Positions 32,647 through 40,481 of a DNA stretch of 64,000 nt are shown here, one piece after another. Position 1 is the first letter of the stretch. The number at the start of each line of letters is the position of its first letter. The notes beneath the pieces are model-generated. The model was not told where the DNA came from. It saw nothing but the letters and a program-made list of their open reading frames with translations, and made no database searches. The DNA comes from DASXVX01 sp036504075 (GTDB lineage Bacteria > Bacillota > Sulfobacillia > Symbiobacteriales > Symbiobacteriaceae). The translations under genes and the position numbers were made by a program. Location: the NCBI GenBank assembly GCA_036504075.1, contig DASXVX010000050.1, positions 1-64,000 of the forward strand. Reading direction: 5' to 3'.

Positions 32647-33516
32647 TCAGACCGTGCGAGTCACAACCGACCGGTTGTCTTTCAGCACGACCTGGTACGC
32701 TACCTGAGCCGTTTCTGCAAGATGGGCGTCGTGGGTCACCATGATGATCTGGCGGCTGAACCCGGCGCTCACTTTCTGGAAGAAAAGCGCCGTCGACTGA
32801 ATGAACTCATCGGAGACGTGCTTGGCCGGCTCGTCCAGAATCAGCGCGCCGTCCAGCTTGGGCCGGTACGTTTCCAGCATGGCCATGCGCAGCCCCAGAG
32901 AGACGATGTCGACCACGCCGCCCCCGCGGGAGTCCTGCAGCCGAGTCTTGAGCAGTTCGCCGTCGAAATCGGAGACCACATAGAATTCTGCTTCCGGTCG
33001 CCCGCCTCGTTCTGTGAGCTCAATCACAAAGCCGTATTCCGGCCCGAAGACCGAGCGGAGCGTCGCCGTCACCAGCCCTTCAATTTGCTGGCGCGCCGTC
33101 TGCCGGGCGTGGTCGGCCGTTTGCTGGAGCAGGAGCGCGACCTGCTCGTAGACCGTACTGTCGTCCCGGTGCCGCTCCAGCAACGCCTGGCAGTTCGCCT
33201 GGTCCTGGAGAATCCGCTGCTTCTGTCCGGTGCGCTGGCCCAGGGCCACCCGGGCTTGTCCCAAGCGGGTTTTGAGCTGGGCGAGCCCGACGACCGGGTC
33301 CGTAAGGCCCACCAGTTCCGCTGCCTCAGCCAGGCGCCCCTGCAGGCGGGTGGCCGCCGCCGCCGGGTCGTCCCCGGCGACCTCCAGCAGGGCCAACTCC
33401 TGTCGGAGCCGCTCTGCTTGCCGGTCCAACTCGTCCAGCCGGGCCTCGCAGCGGTACACCTGGCTGCGGCCCCGCTCAATTTGCGCCCGGAGTTGTGCGA
33501 TTCGTTCTTCCAGCAT
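32647..33516 (-). CDS. SbcC/Rad50-like ATPase, C-terminal half as separate gene
   Basis: 289 aa. A coiled coil (residues 1-140) is followed by the C-lobe of an SMC-type ATPase: signature motif SRGGGVVDIVSLGLRMAML, Walker B ALILDEPAKHVSDE and D-loop/His-switch IIMVTHDAHL. There is no Walker A. Its partner is the adjacent gene, which has Walker A and the zinc-hook cysteines. Together they equal one short SbcC split close to the hook. Confidence 0.85.
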   Translation of the reverse strand: MLEERIAQLRAQIERGRSQVYRCEARLDELDRQAERLRQELALLEVAGDDPAAAATRLQGRLAEAAELVGLTDPVVGLAQLKTRLGQARVALGQRTGQKQRILQDQANCQALLERHRDDSTVYEQVALLLQQTADHARQTARQQIEGLVTATLRSVFGPEYGFVIELTERGGRPEAEFYVVSDFDGELLKTRLQDSRGGGVVDIVSLGLRMAMLETYRPKLDGALILDEPAKHVSDEFIQSTALFFQKVSAGFSRQIIMVTHDAHLAETAQVAYQVVLKDNRSVVTRTV

Positions 33517-33530
33517 GGCGGCCCGCCTCC

Positions 33531-34451
33531 TCAGTGCTCGTGCTCGTCCGCCCCATCGGATAGGCCGGCGAGAATGCGCTCCACGGCATCCGGCGCGATC
33601 GGCTGCAGGCAGGTCGGGCAGCGGCCCGCCTGCTTCAGCACGTCGGCGTACACCGCCAGGTCCGCGTTCAGCTGCTGTTGCGTTCGCACCAGCGTCTCCC
33701 GTTCGGCCGCCGCCTGGCTGGACCGGGCGGCCAGCTCCTGCCGGACCCGGGTCAATTCGGCCAGCCGGGCTGCCGCCGTTTCGGCTTCCGCCAGCAACGC
33801 CTCCGCCAGGTCGAGCTGCAGCTCCCGCTCGGCGATGTCGTCGTAAGGCGCCAGCTCTGTCTCCAGCCGCAGCAACTCTTTTTCCTGCCGGCCGATTTCG
33901 GCTTTCCGCCCCTTGAGGTCCCGCTGGGTATCCCGGATGGCGGCGTCCACCACGTGCACGCCCAGCAGCCGTCCGATGGCCCGGGCCCGCACCGACCCGG
34001 TCTCCGCCATGAGAAACGGCCCCTCCATCTGTGACCCGAAACTAAGCACCACCCGCTTGTCCGTGTCCAACTGCACTTCGGACATGCCGTGGGCCTGCGT
34101 GACCTCCAGCGGTACTTCCGTGCCGAACCCTTCGAATACTTGCGGCTCCCCCCCCGGTGCAGTGACCACATACCGGTTGCGCAGCGGCGTTCCGGACTTG
34201 CCCAGAGTCAGCTCCCGGAGAATCTCCGCACCGTCGCTCATGGTGACGGCAACGGCGCATTCCCGGCAGCCGAACCGCACGAAGTCGGACCCCCGGGGCT
34301 CGTTGTACAAGGCCCAGCGAATGCCGCGCAGCACCGCCGACTTGCCGTTGTCCGACGGGCCGGTGATCACGTTCAACTCCGGCCCGAAATCCAGCTCGGA
34401 ATGCGCATGCGACTGAAAGTTCTCCAGCCGGACCCGCCTGATATGCTTCAC
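33531..34451 (-). CDS. SbcC/Rad50-like ATPase, N-terminal half with zinc hook
   Basis: 306 aa. It begins RRVRLENFQSHAHSELDF with Walker A GPSDNGKSAVLRGIRWALY, then a coiled coil. It ends CPTCLQPIAPDAVERIL, the CxxC zinc hook, 19 residues before its stop. The next gene begins 14 bp later and supplies the returning coiled coil and Walker B. The start overlaps sbcD by 4 bp. This looks like a true two-subunit SbcC rather than a frameshift, because both halves have proper starts. Confidence 0.85.
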   Translation of the reverse strand: MKHIRRVRLENFQSHAHSELDFGPELNVITGPSDNGKSAVLRGIRWALYNEPRGSDFVRFGCRECAVAVTMSDGAEILRELTLGKSGTPLRNRYVVTAPGGEPQVFEGFGTEVPLEVTQAHGMSEVQLDTDKRVVLSFGSQMEGPFLMAETGSVRARAIGRLLGVHVVDAAIRDTQRDLKGRKAEIGRQEKELLRLETELAPYDDIAERELQLDLAEALLAEAETAAARLAELTRVRQELAARSSQAAAERETLVRTQQQLNADLAVYADVLKQAGRCPTCLQPIAPDAVERILAGLSDGADEHEH

Positions 34452-35485
34452 GGCGATTCCTCCCCGCCCTCGGCCAGGGCCTCCTGGGCCGCGCCCAGCC
34501 GGCGGAGCGCTTCCGCCGTGACCCGTCCGTCCATTTCCTTTGTGGCGGCGATCTCCCGCATGATCTCCTGGACCGCCAGCACTTCAAACCGGGAGAGGTC
34601 ATCAATGCCCATGATAAAGTCGGCCAGCGCCCGCTCACGGGCCATCTGGGCCGCCTCCCGGGACCGGTCTAGCACCTCTTCCGCCGCACGGGCCGATGCC
34701 AGCGGAATCAGTTCGCACCTGACCGGCGCTCCCCGCTGCAACTCCACCAGCGCCACGCAGACCCGACGCTCCCAGTCGGCCCGCTGGTTCCCCAGCCGGA
34801 CCAGGGCGCCCGGGTTGATAAAGAGCCGGCCGGCCACCTCATGCACTTTCCCCCAGCCGGGGTGATAATGCCCGCCGAACGTCACGTCGGCAACGGTGTG
34901 GTCCATGACGGCGGCGAGCAGCGTGTGGGCCACTTCGTCCAGGAACGGCCGCTCCAGGAGCATCCCGTGCGTCAGGTGCAGAGCGAAGTCGGCCCGCGGC
35001 TCCCGCAGGTGCACCGCCCCGGGCGTCCCCGCCGGGGCCACGCAGTAATCGAGGCACGGGTCCCGCCGGTCCAGTTCGGCGTGAAAGGGCTGCCCCGTCA
35101 ACTGGACCGTCAGCCCGCCGGTCTCCAGAAAGACCGGCGCCCCCGGCCGGACCAGGCGGATTACCTGCGCCCCGTCCAGCACGCCCAGCATGGTCCGGGG
35201 CACAGTCTCGGGGTTGAACCCGAAAATGTCGTGGTTCCCGGCGATGGCGTAGACCGGGCACGGCGCCTCTTCCTTGAGGACGCGTAAAAATTGCAGCGCC
35301 ACCGCCGGCGCCACATCAGGCCGGTCGAAGAGGTCGCCGCCGTGTAAAATGGCCGTCGCCCCGCAGGAGCGCGCCAGGTCCAGCGCCTCCCGCAGTTTGG
35401 CCAGCAAGGTCTGAGGCAGGTCGTCCAGCCGCCCCTGCGGGGTGGTGCCGCGCCAGTGGGTATCCGTCAGGTAGAGGAGCTTCAC
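34448..35485 (-). CDS. sbcD: SbcD/Mre11-like nuclease
   Basis: 345-aa metallophosphoesterase. The metal-binding motifs are LYLTDTHWRG, ILHGGDLFDRPD, AIAGNHDIFG, LHLTHGML and FGGHYHPGWGKV. The C-terminal region (AQMARERALADFIMGIDD) is helical, as in capping domains. It is expected to act with the split SbcC on DNA ends and hairpins. It sits in the recA-recX-sbcD-sbcC operon and starts one base after the recX stop. Confidence 0.88.
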   Translation of the reverse strand: MKLLYLTDTHWRGTTPQGRLDDLPQTLLAKLREALDLARSCGATAILHGGDLFDRPDVAPAVALQFLRVLKEEAPCPVYAIAGNHDIFGFNPETVPRTMLGVLDGAQVIRLVRPGAPVFLETGGLTVQLTGQPFHAELDRRDPCLDYCVAPAGTPGAVHLREPRADFALHLTHGMLLERPFLDEVAHTLLAAVMDHTVADVTFGGHYHPGWGKVHEVAGRLFINPGALVRLGNQRADWERRVCVALVELQRGAPVRCELIPLASARAAEEVLDRSREAAQMARERALADFIMGIDDLSRFEVLAVQEIMREIAATKEMDGRVTAEALRRLGAAQEALAEGGEESP

Positions 35486-36346
35486 TTACCGCTCATCCTC
35501 CTCAAGGGAAGGCGAAGACGGCGGCCGCCGCAGGCCGGATTTCCGGGTCAGCCCCGACCCCGAGCCTGACGATCGAGAGAGCCCGGACCGTCCGGAAAAC
35601 CCGGACTGCCGGACCGGGCGGGGCGCTCGGGGCAGATCGGTCAGCAGCGGCGCCAGCGCCCCGGCGATGGTCTCAAAGTTGAACCCCCGGCGTGAGAGAT
35701 AGCCGGCCAGCCGGCGCTGGGCCGTATCGCGATCGACGCCGGGCATCCGGGACAGCCGGACGGCTGCGGCCTCTCGGGCCTGCTCGGTCTGGTCGACCTC
35801 GCCCAGCAGTTCCGCAATCGCCGCCCCGGCCACGTCGCGCCCGACGCCCCGGCGGGCCAGGTCTGCCGCCAGCCGCCGGACCCCATGCGAAGCGTGGCTG
35901 CGAATGAAGGACCGTGCAAACTCGGCGTCGTCCAGCCAGCCGCCCCGCACCAGCGCGGCCAGCACGGATTCCGTCACGTCAGGCCCATACCGGGGCAGGA
36001 GCTTCCGCTCCACGTCCCGGCGGGATTTGGCCGATATCGATAGAAGCAACAGGGCGTCGTCCCGCGCCCGTTTGGCCTGGTCCAAGGCCAGCGCCTCCGC
36101 CAGCCGGGTCCCGTCGATCTGCTGTCCCACTTTGAGCCTGGCGAGGATAATCGATTCTTCGTGCAGCCCCAGGATGAACTGGCCGTCCACGTAGACCGAC
36201 CGGCGCTTCGGGTCGTTTTTCTGCGCCTCCAGGGCCGTGACCGTGCCTGCCACGCCGGCCAGCAACGCGAGGTCCGGGGGCGGGGTACGGCGACGGGGGC
36301 CGTTACGAGTGGCCCCCGAGGGTTTACTCTTCGTCACCGTCGTCAT
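35486..36346 (-). CDS. recX: RecX regulatory protein
   Basis: 286-aa RecA modulator. The central part shows RecX three-helix repeats (ALLLLSISAKSRRDVERKLL, WLDDAEFARSFIRSH, GVRRLAADLARRGV). N- and C-terminal extensions are basic and low-complexity (SGFSGRSGLSRSSGSGSG). It overlaps the 3' end of recA by 23 bp, the usual coupling. Confidence 0.88.
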   Translation of the reverse strand: MTTVTKSKPSGATRNGPRRRTPPPDLALLAGVAGTVTALEAQKNDPKRRSVYVDGQFILGLHEESIILARLKVGQQIDGTRLAEALALDQAKRARDDALLLLSISAKSRRDVERKLLPRYGPDVTESVLAALVRGGWLDDAEFARSFIRSHASHGVRRLAADLARRGVGRDVAGAAIAELLGEVDQTEQAREAAAVRLSRMPGVDRDTAQRRLAGYLSRRGFNFETIAGALAPLLTDLPRAPRPVRQSGFSGRSGLSRSSGSGSGLTRKSGLRRPPSSPSLEEDER

Positions 36347-37388
36347 CCGCAGCCGCCGCGCGGGACTTGTTATTGATCACGACCGCGCCGGACATGAGGC
36401 GCTCCTTGATCTTCTTTTCGATCTCCAGCGCCGCATCCGGGTGCTGCTTGAGCCAGTCGCGGGCGTTCTCCTTGCCCTGGCCGATGCGCTGATCGCCGTA
36501 GGAGAACCAGGCGCCGCTCTTGGCGATGATCGGCGGATTCAGCTCCACGCCGATATCGATCAGGCTGCCCTCTTTGGAGATGCCCACCCCGTAGAGGATG
36601 TCGAACTCCGCCTGCTTGAACGGCGGGGCCACCTTGTTCTTGACCACCTTGACCCGGGTCCGGGAGCCCACGACCTCCGTCCCGGTCTTGAGCGCTTCGA
36701 TCTTGCGGACATCCAGCCGGACGGAGGCGTAGAACTTGAGCGCCCGGCCGCCGGGCGTCGTCTCGGGGTTGCCGAACATGACGCCGACTTTCTCACGCAA
36801 CTGGTTAATGAACACGCAGATGGTGTGGGACTTGCTGATGCAGCCGGTCAGCTTCCGCAGCGCCTGGGACATGAGGCGGGCCTGCAGGCCGACGAAGGAG
36901 TCGCCCATTTCGCCTTCGATTTCCGCCCGGGGCACCAGGGCGGCGACCGAGTCGACGACCACGATATCGATCGCGCCGGAGCGGACCAGCGTTTCCGTGA
37001 TTTCCAGCGCCTGCTCGCCGGTGTCCGGCTGGCTGATGAGCAGGTTGTCGATGTCGACGCCCAGATTCTTGGCGTACTGCGGGTCCAGGGCGTGCTCCGC
37101 ATCCACAAACGCCGCGACGCCGCCCATTTTCTGCGCTTCGGCGATGATGTGCAGGGCGACGGTGGTTTTGCCGGAGGATTCCGGGCCAAAGATCTCCACC
37201 ACGCGGCCGCGGGGCAGTCCGCCGACGCCAAGGGCGACATCCAGCGCCACCGATCCGGTGGGGATCACGTCAACATGCATCTTGGCGGCCTGTTCACCCA
37301 GCTTCATGATGGAACCCTTGCCAAACTGCTTCTCGATCTGTGCGAGGGCCATGTCAATAGCCTTCTGCTTGCTGGCTTCCAACGCCAT
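36324..37388 (-). CDS. recA: RecA recombinase
   Basis: 354-aa strand-exchange ATPase. Walker A is GPESSGKTT near residues 66-74. Further RecA marks are FVDAEHALDP, LLISQPDTGEQALEI, IVVVDSVAALVPRAEIEGEMGD and the L2 loop GVMFGNPETTPGGRALKFYAS. The length and C-terminal acidic tail (ADDDGDEE) are standard. A good promoter with an inverted repeat over the -35 lies at 37457-37498. Confidence 0.98.
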   Translation of the reverse strand: MALEASKQKAIDMALAQIEKQFGKGSIMKLGEQAAKMHVDVIPTGSVALDVALGVGGLPRGRVVEIFGPESSGKTTVALHIIAEAQKMGGVAAFVDAEHALDPQYAKNLGVDIDNLLISQPDTGEQALEITETLVRSGAIDIVVVDSVAALVPRAEIEGEMGDSFVGLQARLMSQALRKLTGCISKSHTICVFINQLREKVGVMFGNPETTPGGRALKFYASVRLDVRKIEALKTGTEVVGSRTRVKVVKNKVAPPFKQAEFDILYGVGISKEGSLIDIGVELNPPIIAKSGAWFSYGDQRIGQGKENARDWLKQHPDAALEIEKKIKERLMSGAVVINNKSRAAAADDDGDEE

Positions 37389-37456
37389 TCTCCCGCATCC
37401 TCCCTACGTCTTGATGCCGTCGTTCTGGTAATGTTTCCCAGATGTATTTGCTACCA

Positions 37457-37498
37457 GTATAACGGAGATCCAGCTGTTCGGCAATCCCCCGAACAGCG
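37457..37498 (-). promoter_or_regulatory. recA promoter with overlapping inverted repeat
   Basis: On the minus strand, TTGCCG, 17 bp, then TATACT makes a good sigma-A promoter about 70 bp before recA. The inverted repeat GCTGTTCGG/CCGAACAGC (7-bp spacer, 37474-37498) covers the -35 and contains GTTCG and CGAAC half sites. It differs in spacing from the Bacillus LexA box (CGAACN4GTTCG), so the regulator is uncertain. Confidence 0.6.
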
Positions 37499-37830
37499 CC
37501 GGTTGTCTACTTTTAGAGTCGAACCGTTCAGGTATTCTCCTCACCCAGTCCAACTGCCTTCAAGACGGAGTAAATCGGACCCCGGGGGGTCAATTCGCTC
37601 TTCATGAGCAGGAGCCGGTCCACCTGCCAGCCGCCGAACGCCTGGCCGTGGCCCGGGCGATGGCCTCCTCTCCCATCTCCACGATGTTCGACAGTCCTTT
37701 CGGCATGTCCTGCTGGGGACCGCAGGATCAGAGAACATTTGTTCGTAACCTTTCTTTCCCGGGGCAATTGTCCCAATCGTATAGCATGTTTATAATGAAA
37801 CAAAAGGCCGATCGAGGCGGATTGAAAGTG
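37499..37830. other. Gap between recA and the coiled-coil genes
   Basis: A minus-strand frame ending at 37528 could encode WQVDRLLLMKSELTPRGPIYS...GEENT, but it has no convincing start or ribosome site. It may be a gene remnant. The plus strand near 37780-37800 is AT-rich (atagcatgtttataatg) and likely holds the promoter of the next operon. Confidence 0.35.
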
Positions 37831-37841
37831 AGGTGTTGCAG

Positions 37842-38279
37842 GTGCGCCTCTTTGGGGTGAGAAGAACGGATCTAGCGGCAGAGCTCAGGCGGCGGAGCGA
37901 GGCGCACGCTGCGGTCCTCGCACAACTGACGGACCGGCTGGACGGCCTTCGAATGGCACGCGCCGAGCAAGAGACCTACTGCAAGCTGCTCAGAGATGAG
38001 ATCGGCGACCTGGCAGCGGCGAAGAACCGGCTGGTGGCCGAGACGGCGGAGCGCATCGCCTGGCGCCAGACCGCCGCCGCCGGCCACGGTGCGCCGGAAC
38101 CCGCACAGCTCTCGGCCTCCCTCCATGCGCTGCGCACGGCCCGGGACCGGGCCCGGGAGACCCAGCGGCACATTCTGGCGCAACTGGTTGCGCTCATTGA
38201 TCCGTATCTGGTCCCGGAGCAACACGAGACGCATGAGCACAGCCGCGAAAAGGGGGAGTCGCATGTCTCAGCCTCATGA
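37842..38279 (+). CDS. Coiled-coil protein, first of a pair
   Basis: 145-aa highly charged, nearly all-helical protein (RRTDLAAELRRRSEAHAAVLAQLTDRLDGLRM...). No motif or membrane segment is seen. The start is uncertain; GTG 37842 behind gtGAGGtg is chosen. It overlaps the next gene by 17 bp, so the two work together. Confidence 0.7.
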   Translation: MRLFGVRRTDLAAELRRRSEAHAAVLAQLTDRLDGLRMARAEQETYCKLLRDEIGDLAAAKNRLVAETAERIAWRQTAAAGHGAPEPAQLSASLHALRTARDRARETQRHILAQLVALIDPYLVPEQHETHEHSREKGESHVSAS

Positions 38280-38994
38280 TGATGCGCAGGCCCCCCGGCT
38301 CCGCCGGACCCTGATCGGCGTCTCTCCGGTGGCAGCCGAGCGGCACCTGGCGGACGAAGAGGCCAAATTCGCCGCCCAAACCGCTGAACTGGAGCGCCAG
38401 ATTGCCGAGGAACAGGCAGAAATCGGTCGGCTCCGGGCGGAAATCAAGCGCCAGACAGACCGGCTTTCCACCGCCCACAACGCTGTGACCATTCTCCGGG
38501 CCAAGTTGGCCGAGGAGCGGGCGGCCAAGGCGGTGTTGGTGGCCCGCCTGATCGAACAGCAGCCCCCGGTGCCCGAAGAGGCAAAGTCACCCGAACTCAG
38601 CGAGATGCGCTTTGAAGGGATCCGCCTTGGTGCCGAGTCCCAGCGGGAGCACGATGCGGTCCGGGATCTGGTGGAAGAACTCTACCGGACCGCTTACGCC
38701 CGTGGCGCCCTCCCCACCGGCCTGGAAGTCCGGATTCCGGCTCCCAGGCCGCCGGTCCCCGCCGAAGAAGTGCCGCCCGAGCCCGTGGCGGGCGCCGGCC
38801 CGAAGGCGGCCCGGTGGCACCGGTTCCTGCTGGGCAAAGTCGTCGGGCGGACGCTGTCGCTGCCGGACGGCCGGACGATCGCCCGTGAAGGCGATGCGAT
38901 CACCGATGAGACCATCCGGACGGCTGACGAGGCCGGATTGCTGTTCGAGTTGATTTTGCCCATGAAGTTGCCGGAAGTGATCGAAGACCTGTAA
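38263..38994 (+). CDS. Coiled-coil protein with C-terminal PRC-barrel-like segment
   Basis: 243 aa. Residues 20-120 form a long coiled coil (AKFAAQTAELERQIAEEQAEIGRL...). The C-terminus, GKVVGRTLSLPDGRTIAREGDAITDETIRTADEAGLL, resembles PRC-barrel-type beta segments. ATG 38263 follows GGGGGAG. The function is unknown; it may be a scaffold. Confidence 0.7.
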   Translation: MSQPHDDAQAPRLRRTLIGVSPVAAERHLADEEAKFAAQTAELERQIAEEQAEIGRLRAEIKRQTDRLSTAHNAVTILRAKLAEERAAKAVLVARLIEQQPPVPEEAKSPELSEMRFEGIRLGAESQREHDAVRDLVEELYRTAYARGALPTGLEVRIPAPRPPVPAEEVPPEPVAGAGPKAARWHRFLLGKVVGRTLSLPDGRTIAREGDAITDETIRTADEAGLLFELILPMKLPEVIEDL

Positions 38995-39006
38995 TCAGAT
39001 TGTTGG

Positions 39007-39030
39007 CAGCCGGGCGTTACAGCCCGGCTG
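39007..39030 (+). terminator. Intrinsic terminator
   Basis: Perfect 9-bp stem CAGCCGGGC/GCCCGGCTG followed by TTTTTG. It ends the coiled-coil operon. Confidence 0.85.
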
Positions 39031-39207
39031 TTTTTGTTGGAGGTGGACGGCTCGAAGCGGCCGGGTCATGCCGGTTGGATTCAGCCGCTTCACAAGTTCC
39101 CGGGAAGACGTGTCCAAACCACCACGTTTTACATAACATGGGTTGGGGGCAGGTTCAATATTACGCTGGAACCACCCTCCTAAATCCTGAACCGGAGGTA
39201 ATCGCTA

Positions 39208-39606
39208 ATGCCTGCAGCGCATTTTATTCGCGCTAGCGCCAACTGCTCTGGCAACGACCTTCAGGTCTGCTTCATGGAGGCGGGCCTGGGAAGCAACCAA
39301 ACTGTGACCATCACGGCGAGCGCCACGGCGACCGCCACCTATGTATGTCTGAACCGGGGAGGACGGCGCCCTCAGGCCGCTAATAAGATCACGGTGGTTG
39401 CAGACGTCTCCGTTTCTGGCGAGTTCACCAGCGGACAGAGCGGCCAGATCAGCGGCTGTCTTTTCGTGTCTCCGCCTGGCCCGGGGAACTTCAGCTGTCC
39501 CTCCGGTCAGACCCTGGTTCTGCAAGACGTTAGCTACTCGAACGTCGAAGTGAGTGATGACACGAACGGACCCTTCATCGATATTCCCGGAACGTTCGTC
39601 TGCTAA
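39208..39606 (+). CDS. Beta-rich protein of unknown function, paralogue 1
   Basis: 132 aa, no signal peptide or membrane segment. It shows FIRASANCSGNDLQVCFMEAGLG, SVSGEFTSGQSGQISG, PPGPGNFSCPSGQTLVL and a final IDIPGTF. This pattern occurs in scattered uncharacterised bacterial proteins. ATG 39208 follows ccGGAGGtaatcgcta. It is about 40 per cent like the next gene by eye. The two have lower GC than their neighbours. Confidence 0.75.
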   Translation: MPAAHFIRASANCSGNDLQVCFMEAGLGSNQTVTITASATATATYVCLNRGGRRPQAANKITVVADVSVSGEFTSGQSGQISGCLFVSPPGPGNFSCPSGQTLVLQDVSYSNVEVSDDTNGPFIDIPGTFVC

Positions 39607-39616
39607 CAAGTGTCCT

Positions 39617-39642
39617 GGCGGCTACTTTGCCTGGTAGCCGCC
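39617..39642 (+). terminator. Hairpin between the two paralogues
   Basis: Stem GGCGGCTAC/GTAGCCGCC with an 8-nt loop and no T-run. Probably an attenuator or processing site. Confidence 0.45.
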
Positions 39643-39681
39643 TACACATGACAGGTCAGCGAGACATGAGGTGAAACTGCA

Positions 39682-40326
39682 ATGGCGACGGTTTATTTTC
39701 CCCGCACCTCTGCGTCGTGTGCGGGGAACAGTCTGGAGGTCCACTTCCAGGAAATCGGGCTGGACCAGAACCAGACCATCACGGTGAACTGTTTCGTGAA
39801 AGCTACCGCTCATTGGCAGTGCTACAAACGGGATGGCCTGCGCCGACAGACAACGAACAAAACCACCATCGTGACAGAAGTTGAGGCCTCTGGCGACTTC
39901 ACCAGCGGGCCGGATGGCGACGTAAGCGGCTGGCTGCGCATTTCCCCGCCGCAGCCCACACCGGATGCACCGGAGGCCGGGGCGGGGACACGGCTTGTTC
40001 TGTTGAGCATCACCTATTCGGACGTTCAGGTTGCCGACCAGACGAATCATCGCTTTATCGATATTCCCGGCACTTTTGACTACCGACTGGAACAAGGGGA
40101 ACAGGAGACCGATGGAAGTCACATCGTCGAGGCGTCTGTTCCCGTCCGGGTCCTGATGGCCGTGACCTGCGGAACTCCCAACGTCACTCGCATCGGTCCC
40201 GCTCACGTCGGCCCCGCGCCGCTTGAAGACGCGCCGAATCGGACCTGTCAGTTCGCTGTCACTCAGGAACTCTGTGTTGCGGTACCGGTGAACATTACCG
40301 CCCAAGCAGAATTTCATCCCACTTAG
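39682..40326 (+). CDS. Beta-rich protein of unknown function, paralogue 2 with extra C-terminal domain
   Basis: 214 aa. Residues 1-130 repeat the pattern of paralogue 1 (RTSASCAGNSLEVHFQEIGLDQNQTITV, ASGDFTSGPDGDVSG, LVLLSITYSDVQVADQTNHRFIDIPGTF). An added 80-residue domain (VRVLMAVTCGTPNVTRIGP...) contains two further cysteines. No function is known. The start at 39682 follows tGAGGtgaaactgca. Confidence 0.75.
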   Translation: MATVYFPRTSASCAGNSLEVHFQEIGLDQNQTITVNCFVKATAHWQCYKRDGLRRQTTNKTTIVTEVEASGDFTSGPDGDVSGWLRISPPQPTPDAPEAGAGTRLVLLSITYSDVQVADQTNHRFIDIPGTFDYRLEQGEQETDGSHIVEASVPVRVLMAVTCGTPNVTRIGPAHVGPAPLEDAPNRTCQFAVTQELCVAVPVNITAQAEFHPT

Positions 40327-40356
40327 CGAGGCTTGGAGCCCCGGGAGGGCGAAAAA

Positions 40357-40385
40357 AGCGGCCCCGGCACATTGCCGGAGCCGCT
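40357..40385. terminator. Bidirectional hairpin terminator
   Basis: 13-bp stem AGCGGCCCCGGCA/TGCCGGAGCCGCT with one mismatch, preceded by gaaaaaa. It lies between the convergent paralogue 2 and helicase genes. Confidence 0.7.
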
Positions 40386-40416
40386 CTGATCACGCTGAAA
40401 CCCGCTTCCCGCTATA

Positions 40417-40481
40417 TTTGCTCCGCAAAGGCTGCCGGTGGGACCTCTCGCCCTTTGCTCCGCAAAGGCTGCCGGTGGGAC
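40417..40481. repeat. 28-bp direct repeat, two copies
   Basis: tttgctccgcaaaggctgcc (first 20 of 28 bp) occurs at 40417-40444 and 40454-40481, separated by 9 bp. The second copy abuts the helicase stop codon. Confidence 0.85.

Noticed and set aside
37528..37803. 91-codon minus-strand ORF upstream of recA
   Set aside because: No ribosome site or recognisable motif; kept only as a possible remnant in the gap description.
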